From positions 124,001 to 188,000 of the forward strand of contig NZ_ATHI01000005.1 of the NCBI RefSeq assembly GCF_000422245.1: DNA of 64,000 bases, in the 5' to 3' direction. Below are positions 19,091 through 28,042 of the stretch, one piece after another (the stretch's first letter is position 1; each line of letters opens with the position of its first letter). The stretch is from Alkalidesulfovibrio alkalitolerans DSM 16529. Its GTDB lineage: Bacteria; Desulfobacterota; Desulfovibrionia; Desulfovibrionales; Desulfovibrionaceae. The position numbers were made by a program, and so were the translations under genes. The notes beneath the pieces are model-generated. The model saw nothing but the letters and a program-made list of their open reading frames with translations, did not search any database and was not told the origin of the DNA.

Positions 19091-20056
19091 ATGATCGCCA
19101 AGGGCAGCACCGTGAACGTGGTCGGCGTGCCACTCGACCTTGGAGTCTCAAAGCTGGGCGTGGACATGGGGCCCACGGCGCTTCGCTACGCGGGCATCTT
19201 CGAGGCCCTGGAGCACGCCGGATTCCCATATCTTGACGAAGGCGACCTGGACGTGGCCAACAACTTCGCCCTGGACCGCCTGCCTCCCGAGCGCAGGGGC
19301 ACGGCCAAGCGGGCCGAAATCGCGCGCGTGGCCGAAAACCTCGGCCGCCACGTGCACGAGGCCGCCATGCGCGGGGAGACGCCGCTCGTGCTCGGCGGCG
19401 ACCACTCCACGGCCATCGGGGCCATCGCCGGGCTCGCCAAGGCGCGCGGCAGACTCGGCGTCATCTGGATCGACGCCCATGCCGACGCCAACACGCCTCA
19501 GACGAGCCCCTCGGGCAACATCCACGGCATGCCTCTGGCCATCTCGCTCGGTCACGGATACCCGGATCTGGTCAACTGCCTGGGTTTCGCGCCCAAGGTG
19601 CGGCCCGAGGACGTGGTCATCATCGGCGCAAAAGACGTGGACCCGGACGAAATGGCCTTCGTGCGCGAGCAGGGTGTGGCCCTGTACTCGACCTTCGATC
19701 TGGAGCACCTGGGGCTGTCGCGAGTCATGGACGAGGCCATCGCCCGCGTGGCCCAGGGAACGGACGCGGTCTACGTGAGCTTCGACGCCGACGTGATGGA
19801 CATGCACCTCGCGCCCGGCACGGGCATCATGACGCGCGGGGGTCTCACCTACCGCGAGATCACCTACGTCTGCCGAACCATCGGCGAACGCCTGCCCCTG
19901 GCGGGCCTGGACATCATCGAGGTCAACCCGCTCATGGACAAGCGCAACAGCACGGCGGAGCTGTGCGTGGAACTGGCCATGGCGCTTTTGGGCGTGAAGT
20001 GGACGGACTACGAGCGCAACTACCTGACGGCCAACCTGCCCTGCACGCCGACGTGA
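19091..20056 (+). CDS. rocF: Arginase (ureohydrolase family)
   Basis: Arginase hydrolyses arginine to ornithine and urea using two Mn ions. The 321-aa protein has the metal-binding motifs GGDHS (102-106), WIDAHADAN (128-132 region) and SFDADVMD (about 230), plus the substrate loop TSPSGNIHGMPLA and the late EVNP motif. The overall text (GVPLDLGVSKLGVDMGP near the N-terminus) fits arginase better than agmatinase, but agmatinase-like specificity cannot be excluded. The start follows AAAGGAG. It stands alone, with a convergent neighbour downstream. Confidence 0.87.
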   Translation: MIAKGSTVNVVGVPLDLGVSKLGVDMGPTALRYAGIFEALEHAGFPYLDEGDLDVANNFALDRLPPERRGTAKRAEIARVAENLGRHVHEAAMRGETPLVLGGDHSTAIGAIAGLAKARGRLGVIWIDAHADANTPQTSPSGNIHGMPLAISLGHGYPDLVNCLGFAPKVRPEDVVIIGAKDVDPDEMAFVREQGVALYSTFDLEHLGLSRVMDEAIARVAQGTDAVYVSFDADVMDMHLAPGTGIMTRGGLTYREITYVCRTIGERLPLAGLDIIEVNPLMDKRNSTAELCVELAMALLGVKWTDYERNYLTANLPCTPT

Positions 20057-20114
20057 CGGGCCGAAGCCTTCTCGACCGACAAGGCCGGGTGAGCACGCTC
20101 CTGACGCTTCGCAG

Positions 20115-23100
20115 CTAAAGAATCGGAGCGGAGAACTCGCCCGCCTGGCGGCGCAGGTCGTCGGCCTGAAGCGCCGAGCGGGCGCTACGCGCGGCCATGG
20201 TGCCTGGTTTTCGGGCTACGATGTCCTCCATGATCCTGCGCCAGGTCGCCATGTCGCCGATGTCGCGGTACACGTCCGCAAGCCGGATGCGGAACGCGCC
20301 CCATTCCGGCTCGTCCGGGGTGACGAGCTTGTCGTACTCAAGCCCCCAGCGCAGCGCGTCCTCAAGGCGTCCCGCGCGCTGCGTAACGTCCATGAGCAGA
20401 AACATCAGATCCTTGACCCGCTCCTTGTGCGCGCCCGCGAGCACAAGCTCGGACAGCGACTCCTGGGCATAAAGGAAGGATTTTTCGAGCTGGTTCGCAG
20501 CTTGGGCGAAACGGGCCAGGTGAAACAGCGCAAGCCCTCGCTGGTCCGCACTCAGGCTTCGATCCGTGGCCAGCTTGCTCCATAACGGCTCGCTCTCCTC
20601 GGGACGGCCAAGGCTCGTCAGAGCCAGGGCCGAGGCGAAATCGAGCTGCCGCCTCAGCATATCGGGCATCTGCCAAGCGCGCACGGTTTCGTAGAGATCG
20701 GCGAGATCGGCCCAGGCGCTTTGCCCCACATAGACGTCCAGGGCGATGTTCAGGGCCATTTCGGAAACCACCCCCTGCTTCTGCCTGGTCAGGAACGGCT
20801 TCGCCATCTCCAGGGCCTGATCCGGACGGTTCTGCCGCCAATAGGCCAGACCGACGGCGATGCGCGTGTCAGGCGTCATGCGTTCGACGAGCCGGGCAAG
20901 GAAGGGGAAGCGCTCCCACATGCCCGCGATGCGCGGCCAGTTCTCCTGCTCCACCGCGTCCTTGGCCGCGCGCTCGAAAACGCCCACGCCGACCTCCTCG
21001 ACCCGCTCCGCCAGAGGGTTCAGCGGATAACGCGCGAAGAATCCCTCCACGGCGTCCAGCGCCTCGTCGGGGCGATTGTTGAAATAGTACCACATGGCCA
21101 GCTTGGTCTGGGCCAGCGGCGCTATGGCGCTGCGCGGATACTTTTCCACGATGCGGGTGTATATCTCGGACGGCCTGAGAGTGAACCGCCGGTCGAAGAC
21201 CGAGAACATCTGCATCATGGAGGGATCGTCGTAGATGCCCTCCTCGGCCAGACGCATCTGGGCCACCAGCCCGCCCTGCTCATCGGGATAGTTCTCGGCG
21301 ACGTGGGTGTAGACGTCGCGCGCGGCCTCGTTCTTGCCCTCGCGCAGATAGATGTCGCCGATGCGCGCCAGGACCACGTCGATCTCCGGCGCGGTAGGGT
21401 CGAGATTGTAGAAAGCCCAGTAATCGCTGCGAGCCCGCTCGAAGCGTTCGAGGTTGTTGGCGATATTTCCGGAAAGACGCAGGAACTCTGGGGATTCAAC
21501 GTAGTAGCGTGGAAAGCGCTTATCCACGAAGTCGATGACCTGAAAGGCCTGGTCGTAATACCCAAGACGAGACAGGGAATCGGCCAGTCCGACAGCCGCC
21601 TCGCGGATCACCGGGCTGTCCGGATGGTTCTGGACCAGATTCTGGAAATGGTCGGCGGCCCGCTGGTAATCCTCGCGGTCGAAATGGAAGCGCCCCCAGT
21701 AGTAGTCGGTGAGGGGCACGTTCTCGTCGTCGGGATAGCGCTGCCGGAGCAGATTGAAGTAGGCCGTGGCCTCGGGCACGTTGCCCACGCGCAGGTTGAC
21801 CAGCCCCAGGTTCATGAGGATGGACGGCACCTTGGGCCCGTCCGGGCGAAAGTTCATGGCCCGCTCGAAAGCCCCAACCACGACCGGGAAGTTCGCGGCA
21901 AGATCGTTCGCGTGCTGGGCGAAAAGCCCCTGCGCGCGGGCGTAAAGCGCCTCCTCCTTGATGTCGTTCGGCACAGCCGGATCGTCGATCAGGGTCTGGA
22001 AGATGGCTGCGGCGTCCAAGCCTCGGCCAGCCTCGACGGCGGCGAAGCCTTCCTGTAGCCTGTCGTCGAACTGCATCCGCAGTTCGTCGATGCTTACCCC
22101 CTTCTCCGTCGCCTCGGCGCGCGCGGCTTCGGCCTGGGTCTGCTCGGCGGGCACGGGGTCGCGCACCTCGGCGACGGTTCCGGGCAGGGCCGGAACCCCT
22201 TCGAGGCGGGCCATTCCCTTGTCGATCTCCTGGGCCAGCGGCGCATCGCGGTACAGATGCTCGGCCTCGCGCTCGATGGCCTCGACCACGCGGCCCTCGA
22301 CGTCCTTGGCCTCGGCCAGAATCTCGGCCAACGTTTTTCTGACGGCGGGCATGCGCACCTCGCCGGGGGCGGCGAAAGGCGCGGAAGCGTCCTCGGGTGT
22401 CTCGGCCGAGCCCCGGATTTCCGGCTGCGCGAGCGCCTCGGCCAGGGAGGTGCCGTAGACGGGCGCGGTCTCTGGCCCGGCCGCACTCACCGGAGCGCGC
22501 AAGGCCCCGGGCGCGACGACCGTGGCCTGGCCGACAGGCGGCTGTGAAGCCGGTTGCCCGGACTGAGGACGTGCGACTTCGGCGGGTGTGCCTGGAAGCA
22601 CCTGGGACGACGCCTGGGAAGGTTGCGCAGGGGCCGAGGCGGCCGGAGCGGCCGGAGCCTGGGCGGGCGTTTGCGGCGCGGCAGGCGTCCGGGGCCTGGC
22701 AGGGGCGCGCGGCGCGGCCTGGGCTGCCGGAGCGGGACGCGACGCTTCGGGCGGCCGCCAGCGCGCGCCGATGGGATCACGGAAAAACTGGATCACGACC
22801 TCGTTGCCGCGCGCGGGCAGACGGATGAACCCGAACTCGCTCGTCTTCAGACGCACGGTGAAGCCGCCCGAAAGCGGCGTGACACCCGCCACGAGGTTGC
22901 CCTCGAAAACCTGTTCGGCCATGTTCGCGCCGGAAACCATGACCGCGACGCGGTCCGCGCCGACGCGCTGCGCCTGAACCTCCGGGGCCGGGCCGTCGAA
23001 CGTGAGGACGAGGGTTTCCGTGCTCTGCGACACGGCGTGGGAAAGCGTGAGCGCGCACGCGAGCGCGGGCGCGAGCAGATGCGCGAAAAGCAGCGCGACG

Positions 23101-23138
23101 AGAAGCCGGAGCCATCCGGCACGGCCGACGTGTTTCAC
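20115..23138 (-). CDS. Large periplasmic tetratricopeptide-repeat protein
   Basis: This protein of about 1007 aa has an N-terminal hydrophobic signal (LLVALLFAHLLAPALACAL) and a beta-rich AMIN-like domain (about 30-125). A Pro/Ala-rich linker (about 130-270) and a charged region precede a long TPR/alpha-solenoid array (about 370-990, with DEALDAVEGFFARYPLNPLAE and similar units). A GTG at 23136-23138 was taken as start because AGGAGG lies just upstream, although the spacing is short. An ATG further upstream at 23256-23258 would put the signal too deep. It follows the sigma-54 activator on the same strand, separated by a palindromic repeat. Function unknown, probably envelope assembly. Confidence 0.8.
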   Translation of the reverse strand: MKHVGRAGWLRLLVALLFAHLLAPALACALTLSHAVSQSTETLVLTFDGPAPEVQAQRVGADRVAVMVSGANMAEQVFEGNLVAGVTPLSGGFTVRLKTSEFGFIRLPARGNEVVIQFFRDPIGARWRPPEASRPAPAAQAAPRAPARPRTPAAPQTPAQAPAAPAASAPAQPSQASSQVLPGTPAEVARPQSGQPASQPPVGQATVVAPGALRAPVSAAGPETAPVYGTSLAEALAQPEIRGSAETPEDASAPFAAPGEVRMPAVRKTLAEILAEAKDVEGRVVEAIEREAEHLYRDAPLAQEIDKGMARLEGVPALPGTVAEVRDPVPAEQTQAEAARAEATEKGVSIDELRMQFDDRLQEGFAAVEAGRGLDAAAIFQTLIDDPAVPNDIKEEALYARAQGLFAQHANDLAANFPVVVGAFERAMNFRPDGPKVPSILMNLGLVNLRVGNVPEATAYFNLLRQRYPDDENVPLTDYYWGRFHFDREDYQRAADHFQNLVQNHPDSPVIREAAVGLADSLSRLGYYDQAFQVIDFVDKRFPRYYVESPEFLRLSGNIANNLERFERARSDYWAFYNLDPTAPEIDVVLARIGDIYLREGKNEAARDVYTHVAENYPDEQGGLVAQMRLAEEGIYDDPSMMQMFSVFDRRFTLRPSEIYTRIVEKYPRSAIAPLAQTKLAMWYYFNNRPDEALDAVEGFFARYPLNPLAERVEEVGVGVFERAAKDAVEQENWPRIAGMWERFPFLARLVERMTPDTRIAVGLAYWRQNRPDQALEMAKPFLTRQKQGVVSEMALNIALDVYVGQSAWADLADLYETVRAWQMPDMLRRQLDFASALALTSLGRPEESEPLWSKLATDRSLSADQRGLALFHLARFAQAANQLEKSFLYAQESLSELVLAGAHKERVKDLMFLLMDVTQRAGRLEDALRWGLEYDKLVTPDEPEWGAFRIRLADVYRDIGDMATWRRIMEDIVARKPGTMAARSARSALQADDLRRQAGEFSAPIL

Positions 23139-23263
23139 CAGCCTCCTGCCAAGCAAAAAACGTGCGCGCGGGGAACACCTGTGCCTGCCGGGCCCGCTGC
23201 GCGACCTTCCCGGGCCGCAAAAGAGAAAGCCCAGGCCGAGCGTGTTGCCCAACTCCATCTCCC

Positions 23264-23386
23264 AGGCTGCTCAAAAAGCTTCAGATGCAAGGCGCAAGAG
23301 AAGTTCAAAGCCGACGCGTATTGCGCATAAGCAAGGGTTTGAACTTTTCGTGGCAACGCAGCAGATGGGGTTTTTTCAGCAGCCTG
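23264..23386 (-). repeat. Dispersed palindromic repeat, type A (copy 1)
   Basis: The 123-bp imperfect palindrome has ends CAGGCTGCTCAAAAAG and (reverse complement of the right end) CAGGCTGCTGAAAAAA. Inside are the shared blocks CAGATGCAAGGCGCAAG and GCCGACGCGTATTGCG. It lies just downstream of the sigma-54 activator and upstream of the TPR gene. The same arms recur at 33908, 44271, 50345 and 58108. Confidence 0.85.
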
Positions 23387-23408
23387 ACCCTGGCCCATGA
23401 TTTCCTGC

Positions 23409-24425
23409 TCAATTGTTGTCCAGCTTGCGTTTCTTCAGCTTCTCGATGAGCGTGGTACGCTTGATGCCCAAAAGCTCGGCAGCCTGGTTCTTGACCCCGC
23501 CCGATTCGTTCAGCGCTTCGAGCAGCAGCCGCTCCTCCACCGTGTCCAGGAATTCCTTGAGCCCTAGCCCCTTGTCGCGCAGATCCTGGAGAACAGGCCA
23601 GACGAACCCTTGCGGCGTGGCAGGAGCAGGCGGCGGCGGCGGACGCTCGCGGCCAGCATCGCGCCATATCTTCTCAGGCAGATCCTCCGGGGTGATGCTC
23701 TCCCCTTCGCAAAGGATGGCCATGCGCTCCATGAAATTCTCGAGTTCGCGCACGTTTCCCGGCCACTGGTAGGTCCGCAGCATCTCCCGCGCCTCGGGCG
23801 AGAGGCCCAGGCAGGAACGCCCCTTGCCGCCGCAAAAACGCCTCAGAAAAAATTCCGCAAGCAGGAGCACGTCCTCGCCCCGTTCGCGCAGGGGCGGCAG
23901 GTGCAGGGGAATGACGTTCAGGCGGTAGAAGAGGTCTTCGCGGAAGCGGCCCTCGGCCACCTCGCGCTCAAGGTCGCGGTTGGTGGCCGCCACAACCCGC
24001 ACGTCGGCCTTCTGCGTCTTGGTGCCGCCGACCTTCTCGAACTCCTTTTCCTGGAGCACACGCAGGATCTTCACTTGCAGCGAGAGGTCCATCTCGCCGA
24101 TCTCGTCGAGAAAGACCGTTCCTCCCTGGGCCAGTTCGAAACGGCCCGGCCGGGTGCGCACGGCGTGGGTGAAGGCTCCCTTCTCGTGGCCGAAGAGCTC
24201 GGATTCCAGAAGCTCGCGGGGAATGGCCCCGCAGTTGATGGGCACGAAAGGCTGATCGCGGCGCTGGCTGGAGCGGTGCAGGGCGCGCACGAGCAGTTCC
24301 TTGCCCGTGCCCGACTCGCCTGTGACCAGGACCGTGGAATCGGTGGGCGCGACCTTGGCCAGAATCCGGAAGACTTCCTTCAAGACCGGGCTCGTGCCGA
24401 TGATGCCCTCGACATTCAGTTCCAT
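23409..24425 (-). CDS. Sigma-54-dependent transcriptional activator without a receiver domain
   Basis: This 338-aa enhancer-binding protein begins directly with the AAA+ domain (Walker A GESGTGKE, 36-43; Walker B GGTVFLDEIGEM, about 101-112; FREDLFYRLNVIPL; WPGNVRELENF). It ends with a Fis-type helix-turn-helix (about 295-335, NQAAELLGIKRTTLIEKLKKR). There is no N-terminal sensory domain, as in PspF-like or truncated FlrA/FleQ-like regulators. The loop that contacts sigma-54 reads GAFTHA (83-88) instead of GAFTGA. Flagellar control is plausible given sigma-54 sites in this window, but the target is unknown. Confidence 0.9.
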   Translation of the reverse strand: MELNVEGIIGTSPVLKEVFRILAKVAPTDSTVLVTGESGTGKELLVRALHRSSQRRDQPFVPINCGAIPRELLESELFGHEKGAFTHAVRTRPGRFELAQGGTVFLDEIGEMDLSLQVKILRVLQEKEFEKVGGTKTQKADVRVVAATNRDLEREVAEGRFREDLFYRLNVIPLHLPPLRERGEDVLLLAEFFLRRFCGGKGRSCLGLSPEAREMLRTYQWPGNVRELENFMERMAILCEGESITPEDLPEKIWRDAGRERPPPPPAPATPQGFVWPVLQDLRDKGLGLKEFLDTVEERLLLEALNESGGVKNQAAELLGIKRTTLIEKLKKRKLDNN

Positions 24426-24466
24426 GCGGGCCGCCTCCCAAAAAAGAAAAATGCCGCGCTCGCGCG

Positions 24467-24495
24467 ACTATGCGTATTCCAGGACCCGGTGTCAA
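24467..24495 (-). promoter_or_regulatory. Sigma-70 promoter for the sigma-54 activator gene
   Basis: On the minus strand a perfect TTGACA (24490-24495) and CATAGT (24467-24472) are 17 bp apart, placed about 40 bp before the activator ATG. Confidence 0.6.
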
Positions 24496-24545
24496 TTCAA
24501 TGACGCAAAATTGAGCGCAAAGACGCGGAAAACCGCTTCCCGCGC

Positions 24546-24574
24546 TTGACTTGGCTGCGCATTTCCCTTTTAAG
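24546..24574 (+). promoter_or_regulatory. Sigma-70 promoter for the VWA-OmpA gene
   Basis: TTGACT (24546-24551) and TTTAAG (24569-24574) are separated by 17 bp and end 63 bp before the ATG at 24638. Confidence 0.45.
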
Positions 24575-24637
24575 GTGAAACTATCCGTCCGGCTTTCGTG
24601 GCGGTTTTGGATCGCAGACCGCAAAAAGGAGTATCGC

Positions 24638-25699
24638 ATGCGCACCATCCGACTCACCCCGCTCCACGCCCTGCTGGCGGCGATTGCCCTCATGATCGCT
24701 GCGTTGCCGGGCGCGGCCCAGGCCTCGGCCATGAGCAGATACGTGCAGACGGCCGACAACTTTGTCATTCTCTTCGACAGCTCGGGCTCCATGGCCGCCC
24801 CCTACGCCCCATCCGGAACGGATAGGCTCAACGCGGCCATCGACCTGCTCAAGGCCGTGAACCGCGACATCCCCGAGTTCGACTACACCGCCGCCCTGTA
24901 CACCTTCACGCCTTGGAAGGAATATTACGGTCCCAGGCCTTACGACAAGGCGGCCTTCGACAGGGCCATCGACGCACTGCCCAGGGAAGTGGCTGGCGGC
25001 CGCGCCTTCGGCCCGCCCACGCCGATCGGCGAGGCCATGTGGAAGCTCTCCGACCTGATCAAGGACTTCAAGGGCCGCACCGTGGTCATCCTCTTCTCCG
25101 ACGGCATCAACACCGATAGCCACGATCCCATCCGCTACGCGCGTTCCATCGCCTCGCGTCACGACGTCTGCTTCATGGTCGTGAGTCTGGCGACCACGCC
25201 TCCCGGCCGCGAGCTTCTGAACGGCATCGCCACGGCCAGCCCCTGCTCCATCAACGTGGATTTCGACTACGCCGTGCGCAACCCCGAAGTCTGCACCGGC
25301 CAGCTCTGCTCGCTGGTGCCGCTGACCGAGGTCGTGGTCGTCGAGGAAGAGCGGTTCATTCCCGTGACCTCCATCTGGTTCGATTTCGACAAGTCCGACA
25401 TCAAGCCGTGGGCCGCCACCATGCTCGACGCCGCGGCCGCCGAACTGAAGAAGGACAGCCGCTCGACCATCTATCTGGCCGGATTCACCGACACCACCGG
25501 CCCTGAGAAGTACAACCAGGGCCTTTCCATGCGCCGCGCCCTGGCCGCCAAGGAATACCTCGTGAGCAAGCACGGCATCGGGACCGAACGCATCGTGGCC
25601 CGCTGGTACGGCGAGGACGGCCCTGCCGCGACCAACGAGACGGCTGCCGGACGCCGCCTCAACCGCCGCGTGGAATTCGTGATCGTACCGGGCAAGTAG
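24638..25699 (+). CDS. VWA-domain and OmpA-like peptidoglycan-binding protein
   Basis: The 353-aa protein has a signal peptide (MRTIRLTPLHALL... to AAQASA). A von Willebrand A domain (about 40-215) follows with an intact MIDAS start DSSGSM and later FSDGIN. The C-terminal OmpA domain (about 245-353) carries WFDFDKSDIKP, LAGFTDTTGPEKYN and RRLNRRVEFVIV, which binds peptidoglycan. The ATG at 24638 follows AAAAAGGAG. It is a single-gene unit closed by a shared terminator. A role in envelope adhesion or tethering is likely but not shown. Confidence 0.85.
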   Translation: MRTIRLTPLHALLAAIALMIAALPGAAQASAMSRYVQTADNFVILFDSSGSMAAPYAPSGTDRLNAAIDLLKAVNRDIPEFDYTAALYTFTPWKEYYGPRPYDKAAFDRAIDALPREVAGGRAFGPPTPIGEAMWKLSDLIKDFKGRTVVILFSDGINTDSHDPIRYARSIASRHDVCFMVVSLATTPPGRELLNGIATASPCSINVDFDYAVRNPEVCTGQLCSLVPLTEVVVVEEERFIPVTSIWFDFDKSDIKPWAATMLDAAAAELKKDSRSTIYLAGFTDTTGPEKYNQGLSMRRALAAKEYLVSKHGIGTERIVARWYGEDGPAATNETAAGRRLNRRVEFVIVPGK

Positions 25700-25785
25700 G
25701 GCTTTTGGTATTGAACGGGAAATGGGGACATTCCATCGGGGATGGCCCCATTTTCAACGGAAAAGCCTCGCAAGACAAGAAAAAA

Positions 25786-25819
25786 GCCCGGGCGCATTCA
25801 CCATGCGCCCGGGCCTTTT
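25786..25819. terminator. Bidirectional terminator between the VWA-OmpA gene and bacterioferritin
   Basis: GCCCGGGCGCAT-TCACC-ATGCGCCCGGGC forms a 12-bp perfect stem with T-rich DNA on one side and A-rich DNA on the other, so it can serve both convergent genes. A weaker hairpin (AAATGGGG with CCCCATTT, about 25719-25755) precedes it. Confidence 0.85.
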
Positions 25820-25850
25820 ATCGATCAGATGGATGCCTTTGAATCGCCCG

Positions 25851-26402
25851 CTAGGCGCCGCCGGGCTTGATGGCGAAGCCCTTGGTGGTACCGCCCGTGG
25901 AGGCCGAGGTGCCCGCAATGCGCGAGAGATAGGCGTCTCCCAGGGTGTCGATGTGGCCGCCCACGTTGTCGAAGTAGCTGAAATGGGTCTGCTCCTCGTC
26001 GATGATCTGCTCGAAGAGCTTGACGCTGATGCTGTCGCCGTTCTCACGACAGGTCAGCAGGAACTGGTTGTAAACGTCGATGGTGTTGTCTTCGAGGTTG
26101 GCGTCGAAGGGGAAGACCTCCCTGACGTCTTGTCCCTTGACGGTCTTGCCGCCCGGATCGCTCGTGGGCTCGCCGCCGAGTTCCTTGATGCGCTCGGCGA
26201 ACATCTCGGCGTGGCGCATCTCGTCGATGGCGATGAGCTTCATGTTGGCGGCGAGCTCGCCGTAGTCCTTGTCGTCGAGGTTGTAGTGCTGGTTCATGTA
26301 CTGGCTGATGGCGTGCAGTTCCATGGCCCTGGCCTTGTTCAGAACCTCGATGACCTTGGCCTTGCGCGCGTCCTTGTCGGACTTTCCGGCTGCCTTCTTC
26401 AT
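25851..26402 (-). CDS. bfr: Bacterioferritin
   Basis: Bacterioferritin stores iron in a haem-containing 24-mer. The 183-aa protein has the four-helix ferritin ligands: Glu in RAMELHAISQYMNQHY, the ExxH pair in IAIDEMRHAEMFAERI, and the late EEQTH motif (IIDEEQTHFSYFD). Sequence style (KGQDVREVFPFDANLEDNTID) matches Desulfovibrio-type Bfr, known for an iron-coproporphyrin haem; that cofactor is not visible in sequence. A clear AAGGAG precedes the ATG. Confidence 0.92.
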   Translation of the reverse strand: MKKAAGKSDKDARKAKVIEVLNKARAMELHAISQYMNQHYNLDDKDYGELAANMKLIAIDEMRHAEMFAERIKELGGEPTSDPGGKTVKGQDVREVFPFDANLEDNTIDVYNQFLLTCRENGDSISVKLFEQIIDEEQTHFSYFDNVGGHIDTLGDAYLSRIAGTSASTGGTTKGFAIKPGGA

Positions 26403-26585
26403 GGGAATGGTCTCCTTGATGAATGTGTGTCGCGTTGCTTGGCCCGTCGCCGGGCGGATAAACCACGTTCATCCCATACCCGTTACAGGCCTCGGACTCA
26501 AGACGAAACGCGAAAAAACGGGCCTTTGCGGCCCGGAAGAACTCATGCGGAAAGAGGAGGATCGCGATGGGAAAGGCGGCCCGGC

Positions 26586-26963
26586 TCAGGCCATTATGTC
26601 CAGCACGGTGCCGGTCATCTGGTCGTAGCTGGCGATGCTGACGAGGTTGGCCTCGTAGGCGCGCTGGGCGGTCATGAGATCGACCATCTCGCCCGCGAGG
26701 TTCACGTTGGAGCCCTCGGCGTAGCTGTTGTCGTAGGTGGACATGTCCAGGGCATCCGGGGACGGATAGCCGGGCACCGGGGGGCCGGGCGTCTCGTCGG
26801 GCACGATGGCGGCCACGCGCACACCCCGATCCTCGGGGCCGGATTCGAGCACGGTCTGCGAGGCCTGGAAGCCAGGCGTTTCGACATTGGCCACATTGTT
26901 GGCCGTGACCGCCTGGGCCAGGGAGAAGGCATGCAACGCTTGGAGGCTGACGTCGATACTCAT
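26586..26963 (-). CDS. Flagellar basal-body rod protein, FlgC-like (orphan)
   Basis: The 125-aa protein has the rod N-terminal signature (VTANNVANVETPGFQASQ) and the C-terminal rod motif EGSNVNLAGEMVDLMTAQRAYEANL, the hallmarks of FlgC. It has no flgB or fliE next to it and lies between bacterioferritin and a repeat-rich gap, so it may be a second or displaced rod component. TCGGAGGACGCC precedes the ATG. Confidence 0.8.
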   Translation of the reverse strand: MSIDVSLQALHAFSLAQAVTANNVANVETPGFQASQTVLESGPEDRGVRVAAIVPDETPGPPVPGYPSPDALDMSTYDNSYAEGSNVNLAGEMVDLMTAQRAYEANLVSIASYDQMTGTVLDIMA

Positions 26964-27027
26964 GGCGTCCTCCGACCTTTGACCATGCTTGATTCATACC
27001 CCCCAACCAAGCCAAGGTCAAATGTCC

Positions 27028-27050
27028 GCCATCGCGGATTTTTCACGAGG
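27028..27050 (+). repeat. Fragment of the type B palindromic repeat
   Basis: GCCATCGCGGATTTTTCACG is identical to the right end of the full type B copy at 50555-50675. The left part is missing. It lies in the 257-bp gap between the FlgC-like gene and folE2, which otherwise shows only the repeated phrase GGCACGAGGCAGGC (27071-27084 and 27154-27167). Confidence 0.6.
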
Positions 27051-27162
27051 TCCGACGGAATTATCGTCGGGGCACGAGGCAGGCTACCCGCTTTGACCCC
27101 TCGCAGCCGCCCAATGCCCAACCGACGTTCTTCTCCCAGAAAATCACCGTCCGGGCACGAGG

Positions 27163-27231
27163 CAGGCCCGTCAAAAACCGCGAGGGCAAGGCGCGAGGAA
27201 AAGCCGCCAGCGCGGATTTTTCACGGGCCTG
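27163..27231 (+). repeat. Short type B palindromic repeat overlapping the folE2 end
   Basis: The ends are CAGGCCCGTCAAAAACC and, in reverse complement, CAGGCCCGTGAAAAATCC. Inside are GCGAGGGCAAGGCG and CAGCGCGGA. At 69 bp it looks internally deleted compared with the 121-bp copy at 50555. It contains the folE2 stop codon (27221-27223). Confidence 0.7.
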
Positions 27232-28003
27232 CCGGGCCAGGGAGTTGGATGGAGGCGTACGCTGCGTGATTGTGGATGGATTCCTGGCTCTCGCACTCCA
27301 CCCGGAACCAGGTGAAGCGGCCGTCCTCGGCCAGCCGCTTGGCGGCCGCGCGGACCACGTCCTCCACGAAACAGGGGTTGGCGAACGAGGCCTCGGTGAC
27401 GAACTTCTCGTCCTCGCGCTTGAGCAGGCTGTAGACGCGCGACGATCCGGCCGCCTCGGCGATCTCGACCAGTTCCTCGATCCAGAAGAAGCTCTTGGAG
27501 CGGCAGGCGATGCGCACGAGCGCCCGCTGGCTGTGCGCGCCCTCCAGGCTGATGGCCTTGGAGCAGGGGCAGACAGTCATGACCGGCACCTCCACGCGCA
27601 GGGTGAAGACCAGCTTGTCGCCGCTCAGCTCGCCGTCGAGCAGGCAATCGAAGTGCATGGGGCCGACGCTGCCGGAGACGGGCGCGGCGCGCGTGACGAA
27701 ATAGGGGAAGGCGAAGCGGGCGTGGGCCGAGGAGGCCTGCAGTCGTTCGCGCAGGTCGGCCAGAAGGCGCTTGCAGGAGGCGAAGTCCAGGCCGCCGCTC
27801 CACTGGCCCAGGGCCTCCACGAAACGGCTCATGTGCGTGCCCTTGAACTCGGCGGGCAGGTCCACGGCCAGATCGACGGAGGCCACGGTGTGCTGTTCGC
27901 CGCGCGCGCGGTCGCGCACGGTGAGCGGGGCCTTCAGCCCCTTGACGCCCACCCGGTCGATGGCCAGGGCCACGTCCGAGGGGCCGCTTTGGATGTCTTG
28001 CAT
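27221..28003 (-). CDS. folE2: GTP cyclohydrolase I, type IB (FolE2)
   Basis: FolE2 converts GTP to dihydroneopterin triphosphate, the first step of folate and queuosine precursor synthesis, and works without zinc. The 260-aa protein has the family blocks GTHMSRFVE, the key Cys in [18 protein letters not shown], and ESFHNHD-like text [15 protein letters not shown] near the end. The last residues (PGPAGP) and the stop lie within a palindromic repeat, so the C-terminal tail is partly repeat-derived. It lies 39 bp downstream of nikR on the same strand. Confidence 0.93.
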   Translation of the reverse strand: MQDIQSGPSDVALAIDRVGVKGLKAPLTVRDRARGEQHTVASVDLAVDLPAEFKGTHMSRFVEALGQWSGGLDFASCKRLLADLRERLQASSAHARFAFPYFVTRAAPVSGSVGPMHFDCLLDGELSGDKLVFTLRVEVPVMTVCPCSKAISLEGAHSQRALVRIACRSKSFFWIEELVEIAEAAGSSRVYSLLKREDEKFVTEASFANPCFVEDVVRAAAKRLAEDGRFTWFRVECESQESIHNHAAYASIQLPGPAGP

Positions 28004-28042
28004 GTCGCGTGTCGTTCCCGCGCCGCGCGAAAAGGGGCGGCG

